DNA of 34,078 bases from Gammaproteobacteria bacterium (GCA_030425685.1 JAUIAD010000031.1:1-34078), one strand, 5' to 3'. Shown: positions 6,773 to 18,838, numbered from the stretch's first letter. Translations and numbers: made by a program. The notes: generated from the sequence alone by a model not told the origin.

Positions 6773-6828
6773 GGAAGGAGCTCTCGTTTTAGGCGAGCGC
6801 TCCTTCCTGATTTTGTCAGTATACTGAC
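6773..6828 (+). promoter_or_regulatory. rplL-rpoB intergenic hairpin (attenuator or RNase III site)
   Basis: GGAAGGAGC (6773-6781) pairs with GCTCCTTCC (6799-6807), with an inner CTCG/CGAG extension around TTTTAGG. A second perfect palindrome, GTCAGTATACTGAC, lies at 6815-6828. No long T tract follows the main stem, so full termination is unlikely. In E. coli this interval holds a partial terminator and an RNase III cleavage site that lower rpoBC expression relative to rplJL, and the same role is likely here. Confidence 0.75.
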
Positions 6829-6856
6829 TTGATTAGCTCTAAGATGAGGAATGCTC

Positions 6857-9800
6857 ATGAGTGTTGAGACAATTAAGACCGAAGCAAATTTTATAGCAAA
6901 TTCGTTTACAGAGAAAAAGCGTGCACGCTTAAACTTGGGAAAACGTGGAAGAGAGGTCTTGAAGACGCCATTCTTACTGGCTACACAGATTAATTCGTAT
7001 GAAAAGTTTTTGCAAGCTGAGCTTAAGGCCGATGAGCGCAAAAACATTGGTTTGCACTCTGCATTTCAAACAGTATTTCCTATCGAAAGCTATTCTGGTT
7101 ACGCACAACTAGAATATGTAAATTATACGTTGGGCGAAAGCTTATTCAACGTCAAAGAATGTAAGTTACGTGGTTTAACTTATGCAGCGCCACTAAAAGT
7201 GAAAATGCGCTTAACGATTTATGATAAAGAAGCGCCCGCAGATAGTAAAACCATTAAAGATATTAAAGAACAAGAAGTTTATATGGGTGAAGTGCCCTTA
7301 ATGACAGAAACGGGTAGTTTCGTGATTAATGGGACTGAGCGCGTTGTGGTATCGCAGTTGCATCGCTCCCCAGGTGTTTTCTTTGAGCATGATAAAGGTA
7401 AAACGCACTCTTCTGGTAAGCTCCTTTATTCTGCACGTGTTATCCCTTACCGTGGTTCATGGTTGGATTTTGAATTTGATCCTAAAGATTGCTTGTTTGT
7501 TCGTATTGACCGTCGTCGTAAAATCCCTGCAACGGTTATTTTACGTGCGTTAGGTTACGGTGCCGAAGAAATCTTAGAAATGTTTTATGCCAGCAATACC
7601 TTGCATTTTGGTGCTGATGACACTGTTACCTTAGAGCTTGTGCCTAAGCGACTTCGTGGTGAACTAGCAACAACGGATATTACAGATCCTTCTTCTGGTA
7701 AAGTCATCGTTGAAGCAAATCGACGTATCTCAGGTCGCCATATTCGCTTAATTGAGAAAGCGGGTATTAAGCAATTAACGCTTCCAGATGAATATCTCGT
7801 TGGCAAGATGATTGCTAAAGCGATTATTGATAAAGAAACGGGTGAAGTATTGGTTCCTGCAAACCAAGAAATTACCACTGACGTTATCGAAAAATTAAGA
7901 GAAAATAATATACAAACCATACAGACGTTGTATATCAATGAAATTGAGTGTGGTCCTTATGTTTCTGATACCATGAAGATTGACTCAACCACGAATCAAT
8001 TAGAGGCATTGGTTGAGATCTACCGCATTATGCGTCCGGGTGAGCCACCAACAAAAGATGCCGCAGAAGCATTATTCCAGAATTTATTTTTTACCGAAGA
8101 TCGTTACGATTTATCAGCCGTTGGTCGTATGAAGTTTAACTTCCGTGTTCATCGTGAAGATTTGACAGGATCAGGCGTACTTTCGAAAGAAGATATTGTC
8201 GAAGTATTGCGTGAGTTAGTCAGCATCCGTGACGGCAAAGGCCAGGTTGATGATATCGATCACTTGGGTAACCGACGTGTACGTTGTGTTGGTGAAATGG
8301 CTGAAAACCAATTTAGGGTTGGTCTAGTTCGTGTTGAGCGTGCGGTAAAAGATCGCTTAAGCTTAGCCGATCTTGATACCTTAATGCCGCAAGATTTAGT
8401 AAACGCTAAACCTGTTTCTGCTGCTATCAAAGAATTTTTTGGTTCAAGCCAGCTATCACAGTTTATGGATCAGAATAACCCATTATCTGAAATCACCCAT
8501 AAACGTCGTGTTTCAGCATTAGGCCCAGGTGGTTTGACACGTGAGCGTGCCGGTTTTGAGGTTCGTGACGTGCATCCAACTCACTATGGTCGTGTTTGTC
8601 CTATTGAAACACCTGAAGGTCCAAACATTGGTTTGATTAACTCCTTAGCTGTGTTTGCTAATACGAATGAATATGGTTTCTTAGAAAGCCCTTATCGTAA
8701 AGTAGAAGGTGGCTCTGTAACCAATGAATTCCAATACCTATCAGCGATTGAGGAAGGTGATTATTACATTGCGCAGGCGAATACCAATATCGATGAAAAT
8801 GGCATATTGACAGATGAATTAGTGTCTTGTCGTTTCCGCGGTGAATTTACCTTAACAACACCAGAGAAAGTTAATTTTATGGATGTGTCGCCGCGACAAA
8901 TTGTGTCGGTGGCTGCGTCTTTAATTCCTTTCTTAGAGCATGATGATGCTAACCGTGCGTTGATGGGATCGAATATGCAACGCCAAGCAGTACCAACAAT
9001 TTGTCCTGAAAAACCATTGGTTGGAACAGGTATGGAACGTGTTGTTGCCATTGATTCTGGTGTTACTGTTAGTGCTAAGCGTGGTGGTATTATCGACTCA
9101 GTTGATGCTTCACGTATTGTTGTCCGTGTACACTCTGATGAAACCGGTGACGATGATATCGGTGTTGATATTTACAACCTAACTAAGTTTACTCGCTCTA
9201 ACCAAAGCACTTGTATGAATCAGCGTCCGATTGTTGACGTTGGTGATAACGTGCAAAAAGGTGATGTATTAGCGGATGGACCATCGACTGATTTAGGTGA
9301 GTTGGCCCTAGGGCAAAACTTATTGGTCGCCTTTATGCCGTGGAATGGTTATAACTTTGAGGATTCCATTCTGATTTCGGAACGCCTGGTTGAAGAAGAT
9401 CGTTTTACAACGATTCATATTCAGGAATTAACGTGTGTTGCACGTGATACAAAACTAGGTTCTGAAGAAATTTCTGCTGATATTCCTAACGTTGGTGAAG
9501 GCGCACTGTCTAAGCTTGATGAAGCTGGTGTGGTGCATATCGGTGCTGAAGTCGAACATGGCGATATTTTGGTGGGTAAAGTAACGCCGAAAGGTGAAAC
9601 GCAATTAACACCAGAAGAAAAATTATTACGCGCTATTTTTGGTGAAAAAGCATCAGACGTTAAAGATAGCTCCTTGCGCGTACCACCAGGAACTAGCGGT
9701 ACCGTTATCGATGTTAGGGTCTTCACACGTGAAGGCGTTAAAAAAGATCAACGTGCGCTAGAAATTGAAAAAGCAGAGCTAGTTAAAGTTAAGAAAGATA

Positions 9801-10984
9801 TTAGCGATGAACTACGTATCCGTGTAGAAGCTTTATTTGAAAACTTAGGCGCTTACTTAATTGATCAAGTTGTTGAAGGTGGCCCAAATAAAATTAAACG
9901 TGGCACAGCTATTACGCAAGAATACTTAAACGAAGTAGAGCGTGAAAAATGGTTTGAAATTCGTTTACAAGACGATGCTGCTACTAAGCGTTTGGAAGCT
10001 GCTCATGATCATTACAAGCAACTCAACAAAGATGCGGAAGCAAAACTTAAAGTAGAACGCAAGAAATTAACGCAAGGTGATGATTTAGCACCTGGCGTGA
10101 TTAAGATTGTTAAAGTCTACTTGGCGGTTAAGCGTCGTATTCAACCTGGTGATAAGATGGCGGGTCGTCACGGAAACAAAGGTGTTATTTCTATGATCGT
10201 ACCGGTCGAAGATATGCCTTATCTTGAAGATGGAACACCCGTTGATATCGTTCTGAATCCACTCGGTGTGCCATCTCGTATGAACATCGGACAGGTATTG
10301 GAGACTCACTTAGGTTGGGCGGCAAAAGGTTTAGGTGCGCAGATTCGCAAACTACTGCAAGCGAAAGCTGATACGGACGAGCTGCGTAATCAATTGCAGG
10401 CGGTTTATGACCTAAGCCCATCACACCAGTTTGATCCTGCAACGTTGAATGAAAAAGAAGTGAAGACCTTGGCGCATAATCTAGCTAATGGTGTACCAAC
10501 AGCAACGCCTGTTTTTGATGGTGCAACCGAAGTGAAGATTAAAAATATGCTTAAGATGGCTGGTTTACCACAATCAGGTCAAACCATTTTAACCGATGGG
10601 CGCACAGGTAAGCGATTCGAAAGACCGGTAACCGTTGGTTACATGTACATGCTTAAGTTGAATCACTTAGTGGACGACAAGATGCATGCGCGCTCAACCG
10701 GATCATACAGTTTAGTGACGCAACAACCGCTAGGTGGTAAAGCCCAGTTTGGTGGTCAGCGATTCGGTGAGATGGAAGTATGGGCGCTGGAAGCTTATGG
10801 CGCAGCATATACACTACAAGAAATGTTAACCGTTAAGTCGGATGACGTGAATGGTCGTACACGCATGTACAAAAACATCGTTGACGGTGATCATCGTATG
10901 GATGCAGGTATGCCTGAGTCCTTCAATGTGTTGGTCAAAGAAATTCGATCTTTGGGTATCGATATTGGTCTCGAAAACGAGTAA
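6857..10984 (+). CDS. rpoB: RNA polymerase subunit beta
   Basis: The product is a 1375-residue catalytic beta subunit, about 30 residues longer than the E. coli protein. The rifampicin pocket is easily read: [24 protein letters not shown]. Residues D538, H548 and S553 correspond to E. coli D516, H526 and S531, all wild type, which predicts rifampicin sensitivity. The C-terminal part contains [10 protein letters not shown] and [21 protein letters not shown], as expected. ATG at 6857 was chosen because GAGGA (6846-6850) lies 6 bp upstream; the ATG at 6851 directly abuts that site. rpoC follows after 40 bp. Confidence 0.98.
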   Translation: MSVETIKTEANFIANSFTEKKRARLNLGKRGREVLKTPFLLATQINSYEKFLQAELKADERKNIGLHSAFQTVFPIESYSGYAQLEYVNYTLGESLFNVKECKLRGLTYAAPLKVKMRLTIYDKEAPADSKTIKDIKEQEVYMGEVPLMTETGSFVINGTERVVVSQLHRSPGVFFEHDKGKTHSSGKLLYSARVIPYRGSWLDFEFDPKDCLFVRIDRRRKIPATVILRALGYGAEEILEMFYASNTLHFGADDTVTLELVPKRLRGELATTDITDPSSGKVIVEANRRISGRHIRLIEKAGIKQLTLPDEYLVGKMIAKAIIDKETGEVLVPANQEITTDVIEKLRENNIQTIQTLYINEIECGPYVSDTMKIDSTTNQLEALVEIYRIMRPGEPPTKDAAEALFQNLFFTEDRYDLSAVGRMKFNFRVHREDLTGSGVLSKEDIVEVLRELVSIRDGKGQVDDIDHLGNRRVRCVGEMAENQFRVGLVRVERAVKDRLSLADLDTLMPQDLVNAKPVSAAIKEFFGSSQLSQFMDQNNPLSEITHKRRVSALGPGGLTRERAGFEVRDVHPTHYGRVCPIETPEGPNIGLINSLAVFANTNEYGFLESPYRKVEGGSVTNEFQYLSAIEEGDYYIAQANTNIDENGILTDELVSCRFRGEFTLTTPEKVNFMDVSPRQIVSVAASLIPFLEHDDANRALMGSNMQRQAVPTICPEKPLVGTGMERVVAIDSGVTVSAKRGGIIDSVDASRIVVRVHSDETGDDDIGVDIYNLTKFTRSNQSTCMNQRPIVDVGDNVQKGDVLADGPSTDLGELALGQNLLVAFMPWNGYNFEDSILISERLVEEDRFTTIHIQELTCVARDTKLGSEEISADIPNVGEGALSKLDEAGVVHIGAEVEHGDILVGKVTPKGETQLTPEEKLLRAIFGEKASDVKDSSLRVPPGTSGTVIDVRVFTREGVKKDQRALEIEKAELVKVKKDISDELRIRVEALFENLGAYLIDQVVEGGPNKIKRGTAITQEYLNEVEREKWFEIRLQDDAATKRLEAAHDHYKQLNKDAEAKLKVERKKLTQGDDLAPGVIKIVKVYLAVKRRIQPGDKMAGRHGNKGVISMIVPVEDMPYLEDGTPVDIVLNPLGVPSRMNIGQVLETHLGWAAKGLGAQIRKLLQAKADTDELRNQLQAVYDLSPSHQFDPATLNEKEVKTLAHNLANGVPTATPVFDGATEVKIKNMLKMAGLPQSGQTILTDGRTGKRFERPVTVGYMYMLKLNHLVDDKMHARSTGSYSLVTQQPLGGKAQFGGQRFGEMEVWALEAYGAAYTLQEMLTVKSDDVNGRTRMYKNIVDGDHRMDAGMPESFNVLVKEIRSLGIDIGLENE

Positions 10985-11024
10985 TAGGGCGTCTTTAAAG
11001 TTTAATTAAATCGGGAGAACGGCA

Positions 11025-14000
11025 TTGTCATTGCAACCGAGAGAGCAAAATCCACGAATGGGTGGTAGATCTTCCATGGGAGATCTTGTAAAGCAGCTTA
11101 AGAGCGATCGAAATGCAGCTGATTTTAATGCGCTACGCATTAAACTCGCTTCACCAGAAGAAATTCGTTCTTGGTCTTTTGGCGAAGTCAAAAAGCCTGA
11201 AACGATTAACTATCGAACCTTTAAACCTGAGCGTGAAGGTTTATTCTGTGCCAAGATTTTTGGTCCTATTAAAGACTACGAATGTTTGTGCGGTAAGTAC
11301 AAACGTCTTAAACACCGCGGTGTGGTTTGTGAAAAATGTGGTGTTGAAGTTACCTTGGCGAAGGTACGTCGTGATCGTATGGGGCATATTGAACTTGCTT
11401 GTCCTGTTGCTCATATCTGGTATTTGAAATCACTTCCTTCTCGTATTGGTTTGCTTTTAGATATGACCTTACGTGATATTGAACGTGTACTTTATTTCGA
11501 AGCCTACGTCGTTGTTGATGCCGGCATGACACCTTTGGAGCCAGGTCAGCTTTTATCTGAAGAAGCTTACTTAGATGCGCTTGAAGAATACGGTGATGAT
11601 TTTACTGCGTTGATGGGTGCTGAAGCAGTTCAACACTTGTTACGTGATTTGGATGTCGAAGCAGAAGTGCAGGCATTACGTGATGAGTTGCCAAAAACAA
11701 CCTCAGAAACCAAAATCAAAAAACTAACCAAACGACTTAAAGTCTTATTGGCTTTCCAAGAGTCAGGTAATAAGCCTGAATGGATGATTTTAAATGTCCT
11801 TCCTGTATTGCCACCAGATTTACGACCTTTAGTGCCTCTTGATGGTGGTCGTTTTGCAACGTCAGACTTGAATGATTTATATCGTCGTGTGATTAACCGA
11901 AATAATCGTTTAAAACGACTTTTAGATTTAAACGCACCGGATATTATTGTTCGTAATGAAAAACGTATGCTACAAGAATCTGTTGACGCATTGTTGGATA
12001 ATGGTCGTCGCGGTCGAGCCATTTTAGGTTCTAACCGTCGTCCATTAAAATCCCTTGCTGATATGATTAAGGGTAAGTCTGGTCGTTTTCGTCAAAACTT
12101 ATTAGGTAAACGTGTAGACTACTCAGGTCGTTCCGTTATTGTGGTGGGACCTGCATTGAAATTGCATCAATGTGGACTACCGAAAAAAATGGCTTTAGAG
12201 CTCTTTAAACCATTTATCTTTAGTAAACTGCAACGTCGTGGTTTGGTAACCACCATTAAAGCAGCGAAGAAGATGGTGGAAAGTGAAGTACCTGAAGTAT
12301 GGGATATTCTGGATGAAGTTATTCGCGAACACCCAATCCTGTTAAACCGTGCGCCAACCTTGCATAGGCTAGGTATTCAAGCATTTGAGCCGGTGCTAAT
12401 TGAAGGTAAAGCGATTCAATTACACCCACTTGTTTGTACCGCTTATAACGCTGACTTTGATGGTGACCAAATGGCGGTTCACGTACCGTTGACCCTGGAA
12501 GCTCAGTTGGAAGCGCGTGCGTTGATGATGTCTACTAATAACGTACTTCACCCTGCAAACGGTGAGCCGATTATTGTGCCAACGCAGGACGTTGTCTTAG
12601 GTCTTTATTACATGACACGTGAATCTGTGAATGCAACCGGTGAAGGTATGCAGTTTGCTAGCGTTGATGAAGTGCTTCGTGCCTATGAAAATGGCAATGC
12701 ACATTTACATGCGCGTGTGCAAGTGCGTATTAAAGAAAACGTTTTTAATGAGCAAGGTGTGCTAGAAGAAGCAACTCGTATCGTAAAAACAACAGTAGGT
12801 CGTGTGTTACTGTGGGAAATTGTTCCTGATGGTCTAGCGTTTGAGTTAATTGACCGACCCATGACGAAAAAAGCAGTTTCTGCCTTATTGGACGTCAGTT
12901 ACCGTAACCTAGGTTTAAAAACAACGGTTATTTTTGCCGACCAGCTAATGTATACCGGTTTCCGTTATGCAACTTACTCTGGTGTGTCGATTGGTGTTGA
13001 TGATCTCGTTATTCCTAGCGAGAAAGAAGACATTATTGCTAAAGCTGAAGATGAAGTACGTGAAATTGAGCAGCAGTTTGCTTCTGGTTTGGTGACACAA
13101 GGTGAGCGCTATAACAAAGTCGTTGATATTTGGTCGCGTACAAACGATCAAGTAGCCAAAGCGATGATGGAGCGCATTTCCGTTGAAACGGTTAAAGATG
13201 TAGAAGGTAATGCTGTTGACCAACCTTCCTTCAACTCTATTTACATGATGTCAGATTCTGGTGCTCGTGGTTCGGCCGCGCAGATTCGACAGCTAGCAGG
13301 TATGCGTGGTTTGATGGCAAAACCGGATGGCACTATTATCGAAACGCCGATTACGGCTAACTTCCGTGAAGGGCTAAACGTACTACAATACTTTATTTCG
13401 ACTCACGGTGCGCGTAAAGGTTTGGCCGATACCGCGTTAAAAACCGCAAACTCCGGTTACTTAACACGTCGCTTGGTTGACGTAGCACAAGACTTGGTGG
13501 TCACAGAACATGATTGTGGTACCACAGACGGCTTAGAGATGACGCCGCATATTGAAGGTGGTGATGTTGTTGAACCATTGCATGAGCGTGTATTAGGACG
13601 TGTTGTGGTTGAGCCTGTTATTAATGCACGCACCAACGAAGAAGTGATACCAGCTGACACCATGCTAGATGAAGGTTTGGTGAAAGTGCTTGAAGAGCAT
13701 GGTGTTGATCGCGTCAAAGTACGTTCAGCGATTACTTGTGAAACGAACTATGGTATTTGCTCATTGTGTTATGGCCGTGATTTAGCGCGCGGACATATGG
13801 TCAATGTCGGTGAAGCGGTTGGTGTTGTTGCGGCGCAATCAATTGGTGAGCCAGGAACGCAGCTTACTATGCGTACCTTCCACATTGGTGGTGCGGCTTC
13901 TAGAGCAACCGCAGCAAATAACATCCAGGTTAAATCAGACGGTAAGATTAAGTTAAATAACCTTAAGACTGTGCAACAAACCAATGGAAACCTTGTTGCC

Positions 14001-15353
14001 GTTTCTCGTTCGGGTGAACTTATTGTTGTCGATCAAAATGGCCGCGAGCGTGAAAAATATAAAGTACCTTATGGTGCAAGTATTACGGGTCAAGATGGCG
14101 CACCTGTTGAAGCAGGCCAGGTTGTTGCACAATGGGATCCACACACTCACCCCATTATCACTGAAGTTGCAGGCCGCTTGAAGTTTGCTGATATGTTAGA
14201 TGGCGTTACGATGAATCGCCAAACAGATGAGCTTACAGGTTTAAGTAGTATTGTAGTGACAGCAGCTAAACAACGCAGTTCTAGTGGTAAAGAGCTACGT
14301 CCAATGGTTAAGTTGGTCGATGAAGATGGTAATGATTTATTCTTGCAAGGTGGCAAGGTGCCCGCGCATTACTTCTTACCCGAAGGTACTATCTTAACAA
14401 AAGAAGATGGTTCAGAAGTGGGTGTTGGTGATGTTGTCGCGAGAATCCCACAAGAAACATCGAAGACACGTGATATTACCGGTGGTTTGCCACGTGTAGC
14501 TGACTTATTTGAAGCACGTAAACCGAAAGACTCTGCTATTTTGGCAGAAATTTCCGGTGTGGTGAGCTTTGGTAAAGACACCAAAGATAAAGGTCGTTTG
14601 GTTATTACTGCGGAAGATGGCACTGTCCATGAAGAGCTAATACCTAAGTGGCGTCATGTGAACGTGTTTGAAGGTGAAACGGTTGAAAAGGGTGAGGTGA
14701 TTGCTGAGGGCCCAACAGAACCGCATGATATCTTACGATTATTAGGTGTTAACGCTTTATCAAACTACATCGTCAATGAAGTGCAAGACGTCTATCGTTT
14801 ACAAGGTGTGAAAATCAATGATAAGCACATTGAGGTCATTGTCCGTCAAATGTTGCGTAAAGTTGAAATTACTGGTGCTGGAGACACAGATCTTCTACCC
14901 GGTGAGCAAGTGGAAATGTATCGTGTACGTGAGATCAATGGCCAGATTGCTAAGCAGGGCGGAATTCCTGTGAGCTACATGCCGGTATTATTAGGTATTA
15001 CGAAAGCATCGTTGGCGACAGAGTCCTTCCTATCAGCTGCGTCGTTCCAAGAAACAACACGCGTGCTAACGGGTGCTTCTGTAGCCGGTAAGCGTGATGA
15101 TCTACGTGGCTTGAAAGAAAATATCATCGTTGGGCGTATTATTCCTGCCGGTACAGGATATGCCTACCATGAGAAACGCCAAGCTGCACGATTAGCTGCT
15201 ATTACGGATGTGGTAACTGCTGCTCCTGAGGAAGATAAAGGTGTAACAGCAACAGAGGTAGAGCAAGCTCTGAGTGAAGCGCTGAAATCTTCGCCAGCAG
15301 AGGGTGAAGGATCTACAGATACGGCAGTTGAAAAAGAGAAATCTGCAGACTAA
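11025..15353 (+). CDS. rpoC: RNA polymerase subunit beta'
   Basis: The product is the 1442-residue beta' subunit. Zinc site 1 is [20 protein letters not shown], the active-site loop is [12 protein letters not shown] with Mg-binding D477, D479 and D481, and zinc site 2 uses EHDCGTT plus [11 protein letters not shown]. The offset to E. coli numbering at the active site is exactly 17. Translation from ATG 11076 (MGDLVKQLK) would therefore align residue for residue with E. coli, while the TTG at 11025 adds 17 residues. TTG has a good ribosome binding site (GGGAG, 11013-11017, 7 bp away) and ATG 11076 has only GGTGG. I keep TTG, with the start uncertain. Confidence 0.95.
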   Translation: MSLQPREQNPRMGGRSSMGDLVKQLKSDRNAADFNALRIKLASPEEIRSWSFGEVKKPETINYRTFKPEREGLFCAKIFGPIKDYECLCGKYKRLKHRGVVCEKCGVEVTLAKVRRDRMGHIELACPVAHIWYLKSLPSRIGLLLDMTLRDIERVLYFEAYVVVDAGMTPLEPGQLLSEEAYLDALEEYGDDFTALMGAEAVQHLLRDLDVEAEVQALRDELPKTTSETKIKKLTKRLKVLLAFQESGNKPEWMILNVLPVLPPDLRPLVPLDGGRFATSDLNDLYRRVINRNNRLKRLLDLNAPDIIVRNEKRMLQESVDALLDNGRRGRAILGSNRRPLKSLADMIKGKSGRFRQNLLGKRVDYSGRSVIVVGPALKLHQCGLPKKMALELFKPFIFSKLQRRGLVTTIKAAKKMVESEVPEVWDILDEVIREHPILLNRAPTLHRLGIQAFEPVLIEGKAIQLHPLVCTAYNADFDGDQMAVHVPLTLEAQLEARALMMSTNNVLHPANGEPIIVPTQDVVLGLYYMTRESVNATGEGMQFASVDEVLRAYENGNAHLHARVQVRIKENVFNEQGVLEEATRIVKTTVGRVLLWEIVPDGLAFELIDRPMTKKAVSALLDVSYRNLGLKTTVIFADQLMYTGFRYATYSGVSIGVDDLVIPSEKEDIIAKAEDEVREIEQQFASGLVTQGERYNKVVDIWSRTNDQVAKAMMERISVETVKDVEGNAVDQPSFNSIYMMSDSGARGSAAQIRQLAGMRGLMAKPDGTIIETPITANFREGLNVLQYFISTHGARKGLADTALKTANSGYLTRRLVDVAQDLVVTEHDCGTTDGLEMTPHIEGGDVVEPLHERVLGRVVVEPVINARTNEEVIPADTMLDEGLVKVLEEHGVDRVKVRSAITCETNYGICSLCYGRDLARGHMVNVGEAVGVVAAQSIGEPGTQLTMRTFHIGGAASRATAANNIQVKSDGKIKLNNLKTVQQTNGNLVAVSRSGELIVVDQNGREREKYKVPYGASITGQDGAPVEAGQVVAQWDPHTHPIITEVAGRLKFADMLDGVTMNRQTDELTGLSSIVVTAAKQRSSSGKELRPMVKLVDEDGNDLFLQGGKVPAHYFLPEGTILTKEDGSEVGVGDVVARIPQETSKTRDITGGLPRVADLFEARKPKDSAILAEISGVVSFGKDTKDKGRLVITAEDGTVHEELIPKWRHVNVFEGETVEKGEVIAEGPTEPHDILRLLGVNALSNYIVNEVQDVYRLQGVKINDKHIEVIVRQMLRKVEITGAGDTDLLPGEQVEMYRVREINGQIAKQGGIPVSYMPVLLGITKASLATESFLSAASFQETTRVLTGASVAGKRDDLRGLKENIIVGRIIPAGTGYAYHEKRQAARLAAITDVVTAAPEEDKGVTATEVEQALSEALKSSPAEGEGSTDTAVEKEKSAD

Positions 15354-15430
15354 AGCGATGTAGGTGTGAGGGCAGTGGCATGCGTTCACAACAGCACATT
15401 GCTGATAAATGAGTGCCTTGCGCACTAAAT

Positions 15431-15475
15431 AAGCTCCCTCCTGGCGAGTTCGGCAGGAGGGAGCTTTTACTTTTT
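15431..15475 (+). terminator. Rho-independent terminator after rpoC
   Basis: A perfect 13-bp stem, AAGCTCCCTCCTG (15431-15443) with CAGGAGGGAGCTT (15454-15466), encloses a 10-nt loop and is followed by TTACTTTTT. It is a strong intrinsic terminator that closes the rpoBC transcript. Between the rpoC stop and this stem (15354-15430) I see no gene. Just beyond it are two overlapping AT-rich palindromes at 15477-15496. Confidence 0.93.
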
Positions 15476-15558
15476 AGATCATTTTTTGATCAAAAAGCAA
15501 ATACCTGCTAAAATTCGATGAATTTGCGGCATATGAGCAACAATTATGCCTAAGCAGC

Positions 15559-15588
15559 TTGACAGAGGTGGTGACCTTTATTTAGAAT
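15559..15588 (+). promoter_or_regulatory. Promoter of the str operon
   Basis: TTGACA (15559-15564) and TAGAAT (15583-15588) are spaced by 18 bp. The following segment CCCCGCTCCCCG is GC-rich around the expected start site, as in promoters under stringent (ppGpp) control. Transcription would start near 15595, leaving a leader of about 108 nt before rpsL. Since the rpoC terminator is strong, this should be the main promoter for rpsL-rpsG-fusA-tufA and probably for the S10 genes beyond. The rest of 15476-15558 shows no gene. Confidence 0.8.
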
Positions 15589-15650
15589 CCCCGCTCCCCG
15601 TTGCGTATTATTCGCGATGAGAGCTTGATTTGCCCAGATCACAAGTCAGA

Positions 15651-15691
15651 GCACGTTAGCTCAGATGGTATATTCGGGGTTTGATTTTTTG
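15651..15691 (+). pseudogene. Possible tRNA remnant in the rpsL leader
   Basis: GCACGTTAGCTCAGATGGTA (15651-15670) has the form of a tRNA 5' acceptor strand plus D-arm start (the AGCTCAG..GGTA box). Four bases later CGGGG-TTTGATT-TTTTG (15675-15691) has the form of a T arm whose 3' strand has turned from C to T, since its pairs are one C-G and four G-T. The anticodon arm and 3' acceptor strand are missing, so this cannot be a working tRNA. Its 3' end overlaps the first G of the rpsL ribosome binding site. Chance resemblance is possible. Confidence 0.4.
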
Positions 15692-15703
15692 GAGTAGCAT
15701 TGA

Positions 15704-16078
15704 ATGGCGAGAATAAATCAATTAGTTAGAAAGCCGCGTAAGCGAAAAGCGAAGAAAAGCGATGTGCCAGCGCTAGAGCGTTGTCCGCAACGCCGTGGAG
15801 TTTGTACTCGAGTTTATACAACAACCCCGAAAAAGCCTAACTCGGCTTTACGTAAGGTTGCTCGTGTACGTATCACCAATGGTAGTGAAGTGACTGCTTA
15901 TATTGGTGGTGAAGGCCACAACCTGCAAGAACACTCCGTGGTTCTGATTCGTGGTGGTCGTGTAAAAGATTTACCGGGTGTGCGTTACCACGTTGTCCGC
16001 GGTAGCTTGGATACGGCTGGTGTATCAGGACGTCGTCAAGGACGTTCTAAATATGGTGAAAAGCGACCTAAAGATTAG
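15704..16078 (+). CDS. rpsL: 30S ribosomal protein S12
   Basis: The product is a 124-residue decoding-centre protein. [16 protein letters not shown] and [12 protein letters not shown] are present. The two lysines whose replacement causes streptomycin resistance are wild type, so sensitivity is predicted, and the Asp in VKDLPG that RimO methylthiolates in E. coli is present. Start ATG 15704 follows GGAG (15691-15694). First gene of the str operon; rpsG is 46 bp downstream. Confidence 0.98.
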   Translation: MARINQLVRKPRKRKAKKSDVPALERCPQRRGVCTRVYTTTPKKPNSALRKVARVRITNGSEVTAYIGGEGHNLQEHSVVLIRGGRVKDLPGVRYHVVRGSLDTAGVSGRRQGRSKYGEKRPKD

Positions 16079-16124
16079 TAAAGCCATAGTAATTAATGCT
16101 TAAAGAATAATGAGGTACTAGCAG

Positions 16125-16715
16125 ATGTCTAGGAGAAAAGCAGCGCCAAAGAGAGCAATCTTACCAGACCCACTATTTCACAGTGAGGTGTTGGCTAAGT
16201 TTATCAATACGGTCATGAGCAGCGGTAAAAAGTCTGTTGCTGAGAAGATCGTGTATGGTGCTCTTAATATTGTAGTCGAACGCTCAGCTAAGAAAGCAAA
16301 GCCAGCCGAGGGTGATGATGATAAGGGTGGATCAGAAGGCGGTTCAGGTGATGGCAGCGCAGCTATAAGACCTGTTTCAGGCGATATTCGTACTAGCGAA
16401 GGTGCAAGACGTTTTGCTCTAGATCAGTTTGAATTGGCCTTAGAAAAGATTACGCCAAGCGTAGAGGTAAGATCACGCCGTGTCGGTGGCTCAACCTATC
16501 AGGTTCCTGTAGAAATCCGCTCTGCAAGACGTTCTGCATTAGCTATGCGTTGGTTAGCTGAATATGCAGGCAAGCGTAGTGAAAAGACTATGATGCAGCG
16601 ATTAGCAAATGAGCTTTTAGATGCAATTGAGGGTCGTGGTGGTGCAGTGAAGAAACGTGAAGACGTGCATCGCATGGCAAAAGCAAACCAAGCATTTGCA
16701 CATTATCGGTGGTAA
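16125..16715 (+). CDS. rpsG: 30S ribosomal protein S7 with a low-complexity insertion
   Basis: The product is a 196-residue assembly-initiating protein of the 30S head, against about 156 for the core family. The N-terminal part ([31 protein letters not shown]) and the part after [20 protein letters not shown] are normal, and it ends at FAHYRW. Between about residues 53 and 98 lies extra sequence rich in Lys, then Gly/Ser/Asp ([20 protein letters not shown]), then a charged linker. The reading frame is continuous and codon use is like the rest of the gene, so it is not a frameshift. The short gap to rpsL leaves little room for the S7 autoregulatory site known in E. coli. Confidence 0.97.
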   Translation: MSRRKAAPKRAILPDPLFHSEVLAKFINTVMSSGKKSVAEKIVYGALNIVVERSAKKAKPAEGDDDKGGSEGGSGDGSAAIRPVSGDIRTSEGARRFALDQFELALEKITPSVEVRSRRVGGSTYQVPVEIRSARRSALAMRWLAEYAGKRSEKTMMQRLANELLDAIEGRGGAVKKREDVHRMAKANQAFAHYRW

Positions 16716-16721
16716 TTAATT

Positions 16722-18812
16722 ATGGCAAGAGATATCCCATTAAATCGCGTTCGCAACATTGGAATTATGGCGCATATTGACGCGGGTAAAACAACGACAA
16801 CAGAACGTATCCTCTACTACACAGGTATTTCCCACAAAATGGGTGAAGTGCACGAAGGTAGTGCAGTTATGGACTGGATGGAGCAAGAGCAAGAACGTGG
16901 TATTACCATTACTTCTGCTGCGACCACTTGTCACTGGCAAGGTATGGATAAACAGTTCGACCAGCATCGCGTTAACATTATTGATACTCCTGGACACGTT
17001 GATTTCACGATTGAAGTTGAGCGTTCATTGCGTGTGCTTGATGGTGCTGTTGCTGTTTTCTGTTCAGTTGGTGGTGTTGAGCCGCAAAGTGAAACGGTTT
17101 GGCGTCAAGCAAACAAATATGGCGTTCCACGCATGGGTTTTGTCAACAAGATGGACCGTTCAGGCGCTGACTTTTTCCGCGTAGTTGAGCAAGTACAGTC
17201 TCGCTTGAAAGCTAACCCAGTGCCAATTCAGTTCCCAATTGGTGCCGAAGAAAATTTTGAAGGCGTTGTGGATCTTATTCGCATGAAAGCTATCTACTGG
17301 AATGAAGAAGATCGCGGCATGACCTATGAAGCGCGTGATATTCCAGAAAACATCAAGCTTGAATGTGAAGAATGGCGCGAAAAAATGGTTGAAGCAGCTG
17401 CTGAAGCCAGTGAAGAATTAATGGAAGCTTACCTAGAAAATGGTGATCTTTCTACAGAGCAAATTAAACAGGGCATACGCCAGCGTACATTGAACAATGA
17501 AATTGTACCGATGCTTTGTGGAACTGCTTTCAAAAATAAAGGTGTGCAGGCATTACTAGATGCAGTAATCGAATACATGCCAGCACCAGTTGATGTTCCA
17601 GCTATTCAAGGTGAAAACGAAGACGAAACACAGGGTGAACGTCCTTCTTCCGATGATGCGCCTTTTGCTGCATTAGCTTTTAAAATCATGACCGATCCTT
17701 TTGTTGGTACGTTAACATTTATGCGTGTCTATTCAGGGGTATTGAAGTCAGGTGATTCAGTTTACAACCCAGTAAAACGCAAGAAAGAGCGTATTGGTCG
17801 TATCCTGCAAATGCACTCTAACTCACGTGAAGAAATTAGAGAAATTCGTGCTGGTGACATTGCTGCCGCTGTTGGCTTAAAGAATGTTACAACTGGTGAT
17901 ACCTTGTGTGATCTTAAGCAAATTATCACGCTAGAACGCATGGAATTCCCAGAGCCCGTTATTGATGTAGCGATTGAGCCTAAGACCAAAGCCGACCAAG
18001 AAAAAATGGGTGTAGCATTGGGTAAGTTGGCACAAGAAGATCCATCTTTCCGCGTACGCACAGATCACGAATCAGGACAGACAATTATCGGCGGTATGGG
18101 TGAGCTTCACCTTGAAATTATCGTTGATCGTATGCTGCGTGAATTCAAAGTCGAAGCGAATGTAGGTAAGCCTCGTGTTGCATATCGTGAAACTATCCGC
18201 AAGCCGCTAGAGCAAGAAGCTAAATTTGTTCGTCAAACAGGTGGTAAAGGTCAATACGGTCACGTTTGGTTACGTATTGAGCCACAAGAGCCTGGTGCCG
18301 GTTTTGAATTTGTTAACGAAATTGTTGGTGGTGTTGTTCCTCGCGAATATATCCCTGCTGTTGAAAAGGGTGTTAAGGAACAAATGGAAAACGGTATTAT
18401 TGCTGGTTTCCCCGTTGTAGACGTAAAAGTCGCTCTTTACGATGGTTCCTACCACGATGTTGACTCCAGTGAAATGGCGTTTAAAGTCGCTGGTTCTATG
18501 TGCTTCAAAGAAGGCGCAGGTAAAGCGGATCCAGTTCTCTTAGAGCCCATTATGAAGGTTGAAGTTGTCACACCTGAAGACTACATGGGTGATGTAGTAG
18601 GTGACTTAAACCGTCGTCGTGGACTGATTCAAGGTATGGACGAAGGTCCTGCCGGTAAAGTAGTAGATGTTGAAGTACCATTGGCTGAAATGTTTGGCTA
18701 CGCAACTGACTTGCGTTCCTTAAGCCAAGGTCGTGCAACATACACGATGGAATTTTTAAAGTACGCTGAAGCACCATCCAGTATTGCTGAAGCCGTAATT
18801 AACAAACAATAA
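16722..18812 (+). CDS. fusA: Elongation factor G
   Basis: The product is a 696-residue translocase GTPase that moves tRNAs and mRNA after peptide bond formation. G motifs are AHIDAGKT (residues 17-24), [14 protein letters not shown] (88-92) and NKMD (142-145). Domains III-V are complete, including [10 protein letters not shown] and the tip motif [19 protein letters not shown]. It starts 6 bp after the rpsG stop. A standard-length housekeeping EF-G; tufA follows after 26 bp. Confidence 0.98.
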   Translation: MARDIPLNRVRNIGIMAHIDAGKTTTTERILYYTGISHKMGEVHEGSAVMDWMEQEQERGITITSAATTCHWQGMDKQFDQHRVNIIDTPGHVDFTIEVERSLRVLDGAVAVFCSVGGVEPQSETVWRQANKYGVPRMGFVNKMDRSGADFFRVVEQVQSRLKANPVPIQFPIGAEENFEGVVDLIRMKAIYWNEEDRGMTYEARDIPENIKLECEEWREKMVEAAAEASEELMEAYLENGDLSTEQIKQGIRQRTLNNEIVPMLCGTAFKNKGVQALLDAVIEYMPAPVDVPAIQGENEDETQGERPSSDDAPFAALAFKIMTDPFVGTLTFMRVYSGVLKSGDSVYNPVKRKKERIGRILQMHSNSREEIREIRAGDIAAAVGLKNVTTGDTLCDLKQIITLERMEFPEPVIDVAIEPKTKADQEKMGVALGKLAQEDPSFRVRTDHESGQTIIGGMGELHLEIIVDRMLREFKVEANVGKPRVAYRETIRKPLEQEAKFVRQTGGKGQYGHVWLRIEPQEPGAGFEFVNEIVGGVVPREYIPAVEKGVKEQMENGIIAGFPVVDVKVALYDGSYHDVDSSEMAFKVAGSMCFKEGAGKADPVLLEPIMKVEVVTPEDYMGDVVGDLNRRRGLIQGMDEGPAGKVVDVEVPLAEMFGYATDLRSLSQGRATYTMEFLKYAEAPSSIAEAVINKQ

Positions 18813-18838
18813 AGCAAGTTAAACTAACGAGGTAAACC

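Noticed and set aside
6322-7047. Minus-strand 241-codon open frame opposite rplL and rpoB
   Set aside because: It is a shadow of the codon pattern of two certain genes; the Ser/Ala/Thr-rich peptide has no recognisable domain.
15477-15496. Overlapping palindromes GATCATTTTTTGATC and TTTTTGATCAAAAA after the rpoC terminator
   Set aside because: They are AT-rich and weak. A role as backup terminator is possible but not supported beyond symmetry.
16079-16124. S7 autoregulatory site between rpsL and rpsG
   Set aside because: The gap is only 46 bp and AT-rich with no clear structure, so I could not support an S7-binding site.
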